A stretch of DNA of 64,000 nt, from assembly GCA_002917075.1 (NCBI GenBank), contig NTMA01000128.1:36872-100871 (forward strand). The letters run 5' to 3'. This DNA is from Hawksworthiomyces lignivorus. Its lineage: Eukaryota > Ascomycota > Sordariomycetes > Ophiostomatales > Ophiostomataceae. Shown one piece after another: positions 49,256-59,860 of the stretch. Within the stretch, counting starts at the first letter, position 1; every line of letters begins with the position of its first letter. Made by a program: the position numbers and the translations under genes. The notes beneath the pieces are model-generated. The model ran no database searches, had not been told where the DNA came from, and saw only the letters and a program-made list of their open reading frames with translations.

Positions 49256-50800
49256 TCAATTCAAGTTGGATGAAGCGAACGGGCTTCTCTTTCGAATGAT
49301 GTGGCCGTATTTGTAGAAAACATATGGCACTGGAATCAGCAGCAGACTCAGGCAGGCCAAAATCGTGAGTGTCCAATGGGTGCCCATGTTGTGATAGAAA
49401 GGTATGCCGGCCACCACCATGCCACCGGCCACCGTGTACCGCACCAGCGTGATGAATGTGAGCCCGGACGCGGCGTAAATTTCGTAGCTGTCAATCAGGT
49501 ACATGTATACCATGAGGAACACGGTGACGATACCGTAGCCAAACAGGGCAGACGCGACAAGCGGAGACCACAGCGAGATGGAGGGGTAGGCCGTCCATGC
49601 CATCCAGAAGAGAGAGATGGGAATCGCAGGGGCGCCTAGTATGCCGTACCAGAGGCGGACTTCGGGCTTAAACGTCTTGCGGCCTTCTGCCTCCGCCTGG
49701 GCTGCCGCTTGCTGGGTCTTCTTGTACACGATTGGGACGATCAGGAACGCGCAGGCGACGCCGCTGGCAATCCCCAGAAACAGCGTGTGCGTCATGCCTG
49801 TGGACAGCTGGTATGTCTCCTGGAATATGACGGTGTAACCGTCGAAGAAGGTGAAGATAACAATGTAGATAATTGTCAAATAGAGAGTACAGATCTGTAT
49901 GATGGGCTCCTGCCAGGCCAGGATGAACGGCCGAGAGAGCGCCACTTTCAGCTTCGCTGCCAGAGAATCTTCAAGCTCGTGCATCGCACGGAACGAATTG
50001 TCGCCAGTCAGAGAGCGCAACCCTTCTGCTTTCCACTGCAGGAGAACTGGATGATATGTCTCAGGCTGGAAGATGGCCAAGATGACAAAGACGACACCAG
50101 AAAAGAGTAGAGCAATCCACTCGGACCAGCGCCACGTATGCAAGTGAGGAGAGTCAGGTACCCAAGCGGACAGTACGGGGCCCAGGGCCGGGCCGATGAA
50201 CCCGAAAATAGAGAAAAAGGTAAAGGAGACTTTCTTCTCGAGAGGCGTGAAAATGTCGGAAATGGTCCCGCCTGCACACACTAGAGGCGACGAACCTGAG
50301 AGTCCGGCCAAGAAGCGGAAGACGAGCTGGGCGCCAATGTTGGGCGCCAGCGCGGCGGCCATGAGCCAGATGCACATGGACGAGACGTTGGACAAGTACG
50401 TCACCGATCGGCCAAGCACCTCAGACACCGGCCCCGCAATCAGAGCACCAAAACCGAAGCCCACCAAGAAGATGCCGACGGAGAGCGACTCGACGACCTC
50501 GCTAACGCCGAATTCCTTGGCGGCCGGAGCGAAAATGGGCGAGTCTATCGGGGCACATGCTCCGACGAGCGCCGATAGCAGCGTCACAAGGCATGTTGCC
50601 ACCCACTTGCGGGACGACGACCAATTTCGGGGGTTTTGGGGGTCGGTCGGGCCGTCCCACTCGACGATGGTGAGCGTTTGTCCGTTAACTTCCTTTGTCA
50701 CGCCGCGCGCAACGCACGGGAGGTTTCTCGGATCGGAGACAGATTCGAGCTGCTTTTCGAGCTCTTTTACGAGCCTCCGGCGCTGCAGCAGGGTAGCCAT
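49256..50800 (-). CDS. MFS transporter (DHA1 multidrug/polyamine type)
   Basis: This single-exon gene encodes 514 aa. The cytoplasmic N-terminus ends with VEWDGPTDPQNPRNWSSSRKW, the standard entry into helix 1 of this group. The loop 2-3 motif is GPVSEVLGRSVTY, and FIGPALGPVLSAWV corresponds to the antiporter motif of helix 5. Twelve helices are expected. A long charged loop (KKTQQAAAQAEAEGRKTF) lies in the second half. Substrate unknown; family members export drugs, polyamines or metabolites. Confidence 0.9.
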   Translation of the reverse strand: MATLLQRRRLVKELEKQLESVSDPRNLPCVARGVTKEVNGQTLTIVEWDGPTDPQNPRNWSSSRKWVATCLVTLLSALVGACAPIDSPIFAPAAKEFGVSEVVESLSVGIFLVGFGFGALIAGPVSEVLGRSVTYLSNVSSMCIWLMAAALAPNIGAQLVFRFLAGLSGSSPLVCAGGTISDIFTPLEKKVSFTFFSIFGFIGPALGPVLSAWVPDSPHLHTWRWSEWIALLFSGVVFVILAIFQPETYHPVLLQWKAEGLRSLTGDNSFRAMHELEDSLAAKLKVALSRPFILAWQEPIIQICTLYLTIIYIVIFTFFDGYTVIFQETYQLSTGMTHTLFLGIASGVACAFLIVPIVYKKTQQAAAQAEAEGRKTFKPEVRLWYGILGAPAIPISLFWMAWTAYPSISLWSPLVASALFGYGIVTVFLMVYMYLIDSYEIYAASGLTFITLVRYTVAGGMVVAGIPFYHNMGTHWTLTILACLSLLLIPVPYVFYKYGHIIRKRSPFASSNLN

Positions 50801-51584
50801 GGTGCCTCAGTTACGGAAACTAGTGTCAATTTGCGATGACACGAGAGGCTCTTTCGCACGACAGCGAACTTTTATCAGAAATATGAAAGATTCCGAATTC
50901 CGAACAACTCCGTATTCAAGCAAAATGATTACAAATCCTCCCGCTGGCTCACCGCCCAAGTCTCAACAGCATGTCTGCAAATTCAAGGTTGAAAACCGCA
51001 TCTATTTATTTATTTTTTTTCTTCGAGGAACGTTAGCGCGAGATATGTTTGGCCGCGAGATGCCGAGCACGGCGTATTTCCATGTTGTATTGCATCATGG
51101 TATGTAAAATTTTACGTCCGGAGATAGAGCGCAGACAACAATCGCCTTCCGTGCGATAAGCCGGAGCGGTACTACTACATTTAGCTAGCGGTACCTATCC
51201 CCTGCTAGAAACTATTAATTAATGAACCATGCTGCTCCGCCTGACTTCCGGAAGCGAGTGGTAGATTGTTCGATGAGTCTAACCCAGAACAGACATAGAA
51301 ATGGGGATGAACTGTCGAAGTGAACTGGCTGTTTCGGTGGTTAGAAAAACAACATGTCAAGGACTAACCAAAAAAAAAAAAAAAAAAAAAAAAATCAACA
51401 TAAAAGAATAAAATAGCCTTGCATGGAATACAATAATTAGGCATGAAGGACATTGTTGCACAGATATAATACATATGATTGTCAGTGATCAAGTCGCCGA
51501 GCTGAATCCAACAGATTTCCCCTTCCCTTCCTCGACCAATCGTAAAAACTGTCCTTTTCGCATATGAACTGGCCGTAGTGGGTT
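50801..51584. other. Intergenic region with a long poly-A run
   Basis: No gene is visible. An A run of about 25 bases spans 51370-51394. The sequence nearest 50800 is the promoter of the MFS gene. Confidence 0.45.
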
Positions 51585-52740
51585 TTAAGAACGCCGATGA
51601 TACCTGTTCATTCCTCTGTAACCGGCCTCCCGCCACTCTTGATATGAAATGTAGTTAAACTGGTCTACCACATCTCTCGTACGAGAGTCCCGAACTCCGC
51701 CAACGGGAGGTTTACGTTCCCAAATATCGCGATAAATGCCAGTCTCTAATAGAGGCTCTTCCGGATCAACCCCAGTTCAGATCTCCTGGTATGGGGAGCG
51801 GGCAGGATGAAGCTGTCGGATGTCTATCCAGAAGGAACTCCAATAGTTTTTGTTTTTGCTCATCAAGGAGACGATAGATGCGGTACGTGACATCGCGGCC
51901 ATCCGAATGAAAATATACAGACTGTTGGAGAGATTTGTTTCTTAAGTTAGATAATTGTTTTTATCGAGGGATAGAGAGTTAAAAAACGTAAAACGAAATA
52001 AGAAAAGAAATATAAAGAGAATAAAGAAAGGAGGAAGGAGAAAGGAGGAAAACGAACACTGGAATCCCCATCAACAGTATCCGATCGCCTGTCAAATAGA
52101 ACGACGCCGCCCAGGATGTGATTTTCCGCCCAGTATCCCGCCATGTCTGCAACTCCCTCTAGGTACTGCTCATGTTCACGGTACCATGGATGGAGAAAGA
52201 GAGTGGCCGAAAAGTACTGTCGATGTAAGATAACTGACGATCCTCAGATGGCCGCCATGATAAAAGACGGTCGTCTTTTGGGCGGCGTGGTCCTTGGTTG
52301 AAAAGCCATACAGCAATGCCATGGACAGCCCTGGCGACCAGCTCAATCAGGCGGGTCTGAAAGGCCCGCGAGCCTCTGGCAGCCGTCTGGTATTCATGCA
52401 AAACCTTGGACATAGCAGTGTTAACGGAGTAGCAATAAAGAGATAAAGCGGTACGGTAGTGAATAATTACATCCGAGTCAAACTGCAAGACATCCCAATC
52501 AAAGTCGTCTCGAAGTTGTCTTGCCTCCTCGAGTACTTCGGCAGAGAGCTCCAGATGTTCGTCGAGAAGAGGGTGGCCTGGGCAGATACATCCACCGTAC
52601 GTCTCGAGTGCGGTGCTACTCAGCGGAAGCCCGTCAATGATCTGCGCATAAGTGGCCTAAGTCGCGACGACATTTGCAATGGCGCGCTTGAAGATGCGGC
52701 GATGAGTTCCCTGAAGACTCGAGACAGGAAGCTTTGTCAT
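51585..52740 (-). pseudogene. Broken gene of unknown family
   Basis: A minus-strand frame starts with ATG at 52740. It reads through a protein-like sequence containing IDGLPLSSTALETYGG, DFDWDVLQFDSDVIIHY and VARAVHGIAVWLFNQG, but has an in-frame TAG at 52659-52657 after VVAT. Near 52210 the coding sense changes frame to [21 protein letters not shown] and [16 protein letters not shown]. It reappears as VYFHSDGRDVTYRIYRLLDEQ (near 51900) and, in another frame, EEPLLETGIYRDIWERKPP and YISYQEWREAGYRGMN. Some breaks could be introns, but the TAG and at least two shifts have no good splice sites. I do not recognise the family. Confidence 0.6.
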
Positions 52741-54080
52741 TATTATAATGCGAGCCTTGGTATAGGAAGGGTATGGAAGTATGATGAAAAGTGATGAAGG
52801 CGAAGTGAAAGGTATCACGAAAGTGAAGTTGAACAAGAGATTGAGAGCGGAACAACAGTGTAACAATGTGGGGGAGGGAGAGGCTCGACAGCGACAGACG
52901 GTGGGGGAAAATTAACCGCTGGGGAGCTTCCAATCCATCGCCCAGAGGAGCTAAATTAAAGACGACACAGGAGCGCTAGTATACCAAAGGTGGTGGCTTT
53001 GCCGTTTCAGCAGGTGCCCAACTTATTGCTCGTATGGTTTGATTTGTTTTCTGCTGGAGCAACCTTGGCTACTGGCAAAAAAAAAAAAAAAGATTGGCGA
53101 TATCCTAAGCTATACAATACATGCCAGCCAAGCAGGGCTGGGAATTGGGAACTACATAGCCTAGTACAAAGAGTATTAGGCTAGTACTAAATTGATACGA
53201 GACCAGAGTTGAGCAAAAGAAACCGATCTTCGCTGGCGAAGAGCAGTGAAGTTAAGATCAGCTATCAGAGGGACGACAAAGGGTCCATTCTTGATCGAAG
53301 AGCGTGTCAGTGTTGTTAGTCTCTATAAGAGAGATCCATTCTCCTGCGTACCGCGGCATTTGGCCCGAGTGTGGAGAGGTCGGGGCGTACAAATAGGAGA
53401 AGCTAGGCTACAGAGTCCCTCATGGTAGAACAGCTCCTATCTGCGAGCGGAGTCATGATTGGAGCGTTTTGCGCCGGGATTTAGGCGTGCCGTGCGCCGT
53501 CTCAAATTGCCGATCCCCGATGGACGCTTTTAATACTACATTGCCTTATATTGTAGTTGTGATTCTTCGTTCTTGGCGCATAGCGCTGGTGACGATATGA
53601 GCTGATAATCTTTGGCCGTAGAGGCTACACCGACATGGTATCAGACCTGAAAAAAATAAATGTCCGGCCAGACTTCCCCGTGCAGCTCCATAGAGGAGCT
53701 AGCCTTGACGGAAATGGTCCTAAATGTGATGGATAACCGGCAAGGATACATACTCCCCTTGGTGGATATTGTGTTGCTTGTTGCCAATGGATACATCACG
53801 TTTCGCCGTCTTATTCCCCCCGCTCTAAAGTTCAACTTACCACTGAGCCGCTCCATATCTTTATCGCACTCAGTAAGTAAGCAACCCATATAATTCATTA
53901 TGCATGGTTTTCGACCGAGGTAAGTTGGGTTGATAACGTGTGCATATTAAGTAAGGCTACAGCATGTGATATGAAATATGGCTCTTATATGTGCACTGGG
54001 TAGAAGACTTGATATCGAGGACGTGGAATTGGAATTGTCTCTATGACATTTATTATTTGATCTTGGAGCTAATTTTGGCC
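52741..54080. other. Intergenic region
   Basis: About 1.3 kb without a supportable gene. It has an A run near 53078-53091 and several short frames without motifs. I checked 53190-53450 for tRNA- or rRNA-like structure and saw none. Confidence 0.4.
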
Positions 54081-54947
54081 ATGGCAAATAAACCAGAGAC
54101 CGATGCAATTCCGCTTTCTTCCTCCGTCTTTCTCTACCGTCCGCCACTTGGCGCTTCTCTTGGCGACCCCGAGGCTCCGAAGCTTATTTTGCTCGCTACA
54201 TGGATGAATGCACGAGATATTCACATAGCAAAGTACATCACTCGCTACCAGGAAATGTACCCTGCGGCGACAATTTTGGTGGTTAAATCAACTTTTTGGT
54301 TCTTTTGGGATTCCAACTGGGCATATCGCGAGATTGCGCCGGCCGTCCCAGTAATTCGCGATGTCGTACCGCTTCCCACTGCTAGCGAGGCACCGCACAT
54401 GCTCGTTCATGTCTTTTCCAACGGTGGCTCCTGTGCGCTCCATCACCTTTACGACCTGTACAGGTCGCCAGGAGACACAATCAAGCAGTCCACTCAGAGC
54501 ATTCTCCCACCGCATGTCACCATCTTCGATTCGGTCCCTGGCCGCTGGAGCTACTCCGGATCGACTCAGGGCGTGCTAGCCGCCATGCCCGCTGGGTGGA
54601 TGCGCATGATGGCCCTACCGCTGGTCCATCTGCTGGGGATGTGGTGGGTGATAAAATATATCCTCCTCAAGGTGCCGCACGAGACATACGTGTGGGGACT
54701 CGCTCACAATGATCTTGCTCTTGCACATGAGAGCTGTCGCGCATACATCTACAGCGAGGAAGATGCTCTGGTCGGTTACCGTGATGTAGAAGATCATGCC
54801 GACCATGCGGAGAACAAGGGCTACATTGTGCGCAGAGAGAAGTTCCCCAACAGTCTACATGTTGCACACGCTCGCAGTGACCCGACCCGTTACTGGTCGG
54901 TTGTCCGTGAAACGTGGGAGGAAGGACGGAAACGCAGCGGCTGTTGA
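54081..54947 (+). CDS. DUF829/TMEM53-family alpha/beta hydrolase (PaxU-like)
   Basis: The best start is ATG 54081, giving 288 aa; the frame is open 30 codons further upstream. The N-terminus (LSSSVFLYRPP and LILLATWMNARDIHIAKYI) and HVFSNGGSCALHHLYDLY carry the family motif. The Ser in FSNGGS is the likely nucleophile. An acidic residue in YIYSEEDALV and His in LHVAHARSDP ending with RYW complete a triad-like set. Fungal members include PaxU of indole-diterpene clusters, whose role is not well defined, and many singletons. A hydrophobic segment near residues 180-200 could be a membrane helix. No prenyltransferase or other partner is present. Confidence 0.85.
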   Translation: MANKPETDAIPLSSSVFLYRPPLGASLGDPEAPKLILLATWMNARDIHIAKYITRYQEMYPAATILVVKSTFWFFWDSNWAYREIAPAVPVIRDVVPLPTASEAPHMLVHVFSNGGSCALHHLYDLYRSPGDTIKQSTQSILPPHVTIFDSVPGRWSYSGSTQGVLAAMPAGWMRMMALPLVHLLGMWWVIKYILLKVPHETYVWGLAHNDLALAHESCRAYIYSEEDALVGYRDVEDHADHAENKGYIVRREKFPNSLHVAHARSDPTRYWSVVRETWEEGRKRSGC

Positions 54948-55467
54948 CAGATAGAATATGAAGACATGTCTTCAGAAGAATTCTAGTAATTTTTAAAGTC
55001 TACGCCGCAGCATCGCGTGCATGGCATAAAACCATCTTACAGAGAGATGACAAATATAGAATATCTGTTGATTTACGAATGCTTGGATTCTGTTTGGTGA
55101 ATAAAAGAAGAAGTAACAGATATTTTTTCCAAGTCGACTCCTGAAACTGGCTCCATAATTTTTTAATTCAAGGTGATTGCCAACAAGTGGGCGGGTTCCC
55201 TTGCTCTTCAGAGCCCAAAAAAGAGTTGTGTCGCATAACAAATTACACAATAGCAGCAGTTGACTGGCAATAGAAATTGCCTTCAGTTTGAGATATCTCA
55301 TGAACGAATATGAGAAAATACGCCCACAACTACTACTGCTGTCATGGACATCTAGGAAGCCCTGCAAACCGGTTGGATGAAATACGACAGCCAGGAGTCC
55401 TCACCCAGGGGCGAGGAGGACATGAAATATCTCCGCAACGGGTTCCTGCACTATTCCAGCTAGACTC
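54948..55467. terminator. Convergent intergenic region
   Basis: A 520-bp AT-rich spacer between the convergent hydrolase and DUF1349 genes. I see nothing definable beyond 3' flanks. Confidence 0.4.
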
Positions 55468-56169
55468 TTACTGTGTCTCAATCTTCAGCGCCGAGATTTG
55501 TACTGTTAGTGTTCGCCCCTCGTCATGCGGGTCGGGCTGGGCCGCGTAGGCGCCCACGAGCACGTCGTCGCCCAGCGTACGGGTCGCGTCGTCGAGGAAC
55601 ACCCACGGCACCTCGCGTATCAGGACGCGCTCCTCCTCGCCGCCGGTTTCGCTAGCGGCGCGGACGAGCCACACTGTCAGCGCATTTTCGTGGCGACCAA
55701 ACTGCAGCGTGACGGGCACCTCCGTGTCCAGCTGCGAGCCGAACAGCGGTGCCAAGCTCCAGTCGGCCCAGCCGCCGGGGCCGCGCGCCACGACGCTCAC
55801 GTTGAGGCGGCCGTTGTTGACCTCGATGCCTGCCTTGATCCAGGCCGGGTGCGCGTCAGCCGCGCCGGCGTTGCTAGCATCCGGTGCCGGGTTACTCTTG
55901 GTTGGCAGCGTGAAGATAAGTCCGGCCTGGTCAAACTGCGTTTGCCACCGCGCCGTCGCCGTCGCCTGGACGGACGAAAATTGGTCCTTGCGTATACGCC
56001 GGCTTACGGCGGGGGCCGTATAGACATACCGTACTGGCGTCGAAGCGGGAAATGTATACACGTCAGATTTTGGCGCCGGCGTAATCGTGAAACTGGCCCC
56101 ACTAGCGTCTTCCGACACGGTTGGCGTTGCGCCCGTAAAATTGGTAAAGACAAAAGATGTGTCCGCCAT
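55468..56169 (-). CDS. DUF1349 concanavalin-like fold protein
   Basis: This single-exon gene encodes 233 aa, matching family length. It opens with SFVFTNFTGATP and has the core pattern QFDQAGLIFTLP, WIKAGIEVNNGRLNVSVVA and WADWSLAPL, the arrangement of DUF1349 (beta-sandwich) proteins. FDQAGL and WIKAG are the most conserved parts. It ends with a strand pattern LTVQISALKIE. There is no signal peptide. Biochemical function is unknown; similarity to yeast Ree1-type regulators of enolase has been noted for the family. The gene is GC-rich compared with its surroundings. Confidence 0.85.
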   Translation of the reverse strand: MADTSFVFTNFTGATPTVSEDASGASFTITPAPKSDVYTFPASTPVRYVYTAPAVSRRIRKDQFSSVQATATARWQTQFDQAGLIFTLPTKSNPAPDASNAGAADAHPAWIKAGIEVNNGRLNVSVVARGPGGWADWSLAPLFGSQLDTEVPVTLQFGRHENALTVWLVRAASETGGEEERVLIREVPWVFLDDATRTLGDDVLVGAYAAQPDPHDEGRTLTVQISALKIETQ

Positions 56170-56766
56170 AGCTGCTAGAATTTAGTCAAAGACAAAGTAG
56201 GAAAAGAAACGATGACCTGGAGTCGCTCCTACATAGTAAATGGAGCAGAAGGGCAGGATTTATACAATTGCAGCAAGCAGTCGGCAACTAGAGAGTCCCT
56301 CGACTATGACACGGAGCGGTCCTATCGCGGGGTTCCTTGGCGGATGCACCGGTCCCAAATGCTTCGGTGCTCTGGGCCAATCATGTACGACTCCATTTCA
56401 TTATCCACTCAAGTGCCCGTCCCGCATAGGAGGCGCAGCCCCCAGAATCCCATGTACCGGTAAAACTTCGGATGCCTGACGGACCGGCTTCCCGTCCACC
56501 CCAAGAACGTGACATAAAGACAAAGCGTCCTCGAGAGCGAAGTCTGCCAGTAAAAGGAAAAGAGGAAATATTATGAAAGGGAGGGACGAGAAGATGAAAA
56601 AATAGAAAATCGGTGGAGCAAATACATGAAAGCCTCGACGTTTGTAGCTTCTCGGCGTTCCAGTACTTGCTCAAACTCTAAATGTTCTATTCCACCCCCT
56701 CCCTTTTTTTCTTTGTTGTAGCCTTTTGGTATATACACATTCCGTCAAGCACGTACTTTGTACAAG
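56170..56766. other. Intergenic region
   Basis: About 600 bp with short overlapping frames and no motif. It should include the promoter of the DUF1349 gene. Confidence 0.4.
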
Positions 56767-58677
56767 ATGTCCCAAGTAGATCCAACAGACCAGACCGACC
56801 CGGACGGCAATACGATTTTTCACCGAGCTGCCATAGAACCGAAGAGCGATGAGAGGCTAGCCGCACTCGCCGTGCGTGCCGCCGCTCTTCAGGTCAGCGT
56901 CGACCAGCCCAACCATATGGGTCGTACGCCGCTATACGTGCTTTGTAGCTATGGGTGGTACGATTACTTGTACCCAGAGAGAAGTGTCACTGTAACACAT
57001 CACGTTCGGCGTTTTCTAAAATATGTCCGCCATGTAGACGCCCCGATCCACGCGGCGTCCGGCCTCTGTATATTGCCGTCATGCTATCCGAGGTCCTCGT
57101 CAAGGAGCTGCTCGCCGCCGGCGCGGATCCGGCCGGTGCTACGGCCGAGGGCTTGACGCCCCTACATCTCGCCGCACGCGCCCGCTAGAGCAACATTGTG
57201 GGCATTCTGCTAGACGTGGTCCGAGCTTACGGTTTTGTCGTTTCGGCTGTCGCTCTCTGCGCGTCAGACGAGGCCGGTTGGCAGTCGTTACATTACGTTT
57301 GTCGTTCGGGCCGTCCGGAGACCGTCGCCTTGTTGCTAACTGATACCGGTCCACACAAATACGGTGCCTCAACCACGGTAGTAACTGTTCCTTCCTTGTT
57401 TTACGTATGTGCCGAATTTACGTAGGAGCAGCCTCTTTGGGAGACTTATTATCGACCAAACCGTAGTGACATAGACCACATTTTTTTTGTTTGGTGTTGA
57501 CTACGGTTGGAATAATGACGTCGCCGGAGGCATTGGCCAACTCGACCAACTCCGACCATGGGTTACGGCCGGCCTTTAATTGTGAACCGTTTTCTCCAAA
57601 GTAGTCGACGATATATTAGTAGAAGGTGGTAGTTTAGACGAAGATTTTATAAACAACGTTAATAGTATTATTCGTTCCGATTAAGATATAACGCAACTAC
57701 GACCTCTCCTACAAATATTACATAAGGTACAAATAAAAGACAAAACTTTTCCTCTTATATCTTCGTTTTTACAGTCTCTCCGACAAAACATTCAGACACT
57801 TAATGCCTCTAGGACCGAGGAGAACGCAAGAAACACTTCCACGGCATTCTACGTGTTGGACGCTTATATCTCACAGTACTTCCGTAGCTTTGTAGCTGAA
57901 CTTGACTCAGGCTTACAACAGCAATAGTACAGCAGCCGAGGTCTCCTCATCAACGACAGCTGCGGCGGCGACGACGAACTCGCCGCCATCGAGGACAGCG
58001 AAGGCGAACGCGATGAGTGGGGCGGTTTCCAGTGGGACGGCAAGATGATCGTCGGTCGGCTGCTGCGGAAACGCATGTACGCCGTCATTCTAAGACTACT
58101 GCTGCGTTGGGCTACCCCCCACCCGTCAGACACGCGCACCGCCCTCGCTAACGATGGCGTGAGTGGCACCACCACCCTGCGACAAGAGTGGCTGGCCCAG
58201 GGGATGCGTTGCCTCGTGGAGTTGGGCCAGGCGGACGTCTTGGCCGCTGCGTGGGCCAATAACCCCGGAGGTCTCTCCGGCACCGCCGAGGCCGAGTCGC
58301 TCCTACACCTTGTATGTTGCTGCGAGCTGTCCAACATGGATGTCGTCCGTCTGCTCGTCGAGACGTGGTACATCGACGTCAACGGCCGGAGTATGACCAT
58401 TGTCGAGCGCGAGAAAGCCACCATTACCGAGTTGCCGTACATAGTGAGTTGCTACGAAGACAGATTTCCTGAGCCCAGCTACGTTACTGCCCTGCACGAG
58501 CTAGCCCGTGGCCGCCGTTGGTGGGGGTCGGCCTTGGCCATTCCTTATCTCATCGCACATGGCGCCGACCTAGCGGCCAAGAATGAGTACGGCCAAACCC
58601 CATTGGATGTAGCTAAAGACCACCCGGTTCACGGTCCGTACCGCAATGAGGTGTTAAAGCTGTTAAATGTTGATTAA
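56767..58677 (+). pseudogene. Ankyrin-repeat protein, inactivated by multiple mutations
   Basis: Ankyrin-like units are recognisable: DGNTIFHRAA, MGRTPLYVLCSYG, GVRPLYIAV with KELLAAGADPAG, EGLTPLHLAARA, WQSLHYVCRSGRPETVALLL, and near the end TALHELARG, PYLIAHGADLAAKNEYGQTPLDVA. The reading frame is broken many times. A one-base loss near 57045 shifts the frame; stops follow at 57186-57188, 57423-57425, 57577-57579, 57583-57585, 57682-57684 and 57925-57927. Coding sense continues across them in the later frame, for example VDDILVEGGSLDEDF, then STAFYVLDAYISQYF, and finally the 210-codon intact end from 58045. Most stops are where Gln codons would fit. Introns cannot explain them. Confidence 0.8.
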
Positions 58678-59860
58678 CTTAGTTATTAAACTCTATTTGA
58701 CTTTTCTTATTTGTCATTATTTAATAAATGTATATATATATATTAAACCTTTCTCTCTCTCCTAGGTACATAGGTACAGCAGGTTCGCCATCGGGGAAAT
58801 CCCGCCTACGACGTCACCTCCAAAACATCATAAAATAAAATTAAAATACATTCCATACATCTAAGCATCTACTAAAACAATATCCAAGTTATTATAATTC
58901 AACCTGTTAGTTCTCTAAAGAAAATTGGTGTAAATATCACTGCCCTTCCCCCATCTTTTTTCCACAGCAGTAAATCTAGAAAAATCAAAGAATCGAACGA
59001 TATGATTCTTTCTAGTGCAAAGGTTAACGTTGTTTGAGAAAAAAGAAAAACAAATCTAATAGGTAAGTTCGTAATGTATTTAAGGTAAGCGGGTAACGGC
59101 GTTATGATAAGTAGACAAGATACAGAAATTAAATTAGTCGAAAGAGATTTTTAGGTAGAGAATAAACAAAAAGATAAAAATTGCATTAATTGAATTAAGT
59201 TAAAAGTAAGTTTTTCAGATACGTTTTGTAGCCATGGAACACCAACCGATGTATAGGATTTGGGCGCTGAATTACCAGCCTGATTACGAAGTATGAGTCC
59301 ATAGCCATTTTTTGCTCCTTATCCGCCGCGATAGTTTTGCTTCCACTATCCTGCACCTCTGTGCTAGGGGATTCAACTTCATCAAGAGCCTGCAGTCCAT
59401 AAATTGCCCTTTGCGACGAATGTGTCTTTCAGTGGGAGCACTAATGAGAAGATATAATACAAGAACACGGCAGACGTGAAATAAAAAAAACTAAGCTAAT
59501 AACTCTATTTGGAGAGCGATAAGGTTATCTCTTTAGGTAGAGATTTGACTCGACGGGCTCTCCCAGTCATAGTTGGTGGGGGGAAAGGAATAAATGGACT
59601 ACCATTACGCTACATTTCCTTGTTATGCAAAGTCTCATACAATATCCCAGAATGGAATCGCTTGAGATTCAGTGCGCCCGGTGCCCAACCAGAGACCCAG
59701 GAATGAGTGTACATATGTTGAGCGTCTATCACAGCCAGATAAGGAGGACGTTATGTCAGCTAGAAAAGCAGTTGAGAGCTAACGAAAAGGAGTGCATTTC
59801 ATCCTAAATTTCAACCATCTATCGCCAGATGATCTCGAAGATTAACTTCAAAAAAGAAAA
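58678..59860. other. AT-rich intergenic region
   Basis: About 1.2 kb of AT-rich DNA with a short TA repeat near 58730-58743. Only 60-65-codon frames occur. The part nearest 59860 holds the dioxygenase promoter. Confidence 0.45.

Noticed and set aside
53190..53450. Possible structured RNA (short hairpin near 53229)
   Set aside because: The hairpin is short and isolated, with no conserved RNA family features.
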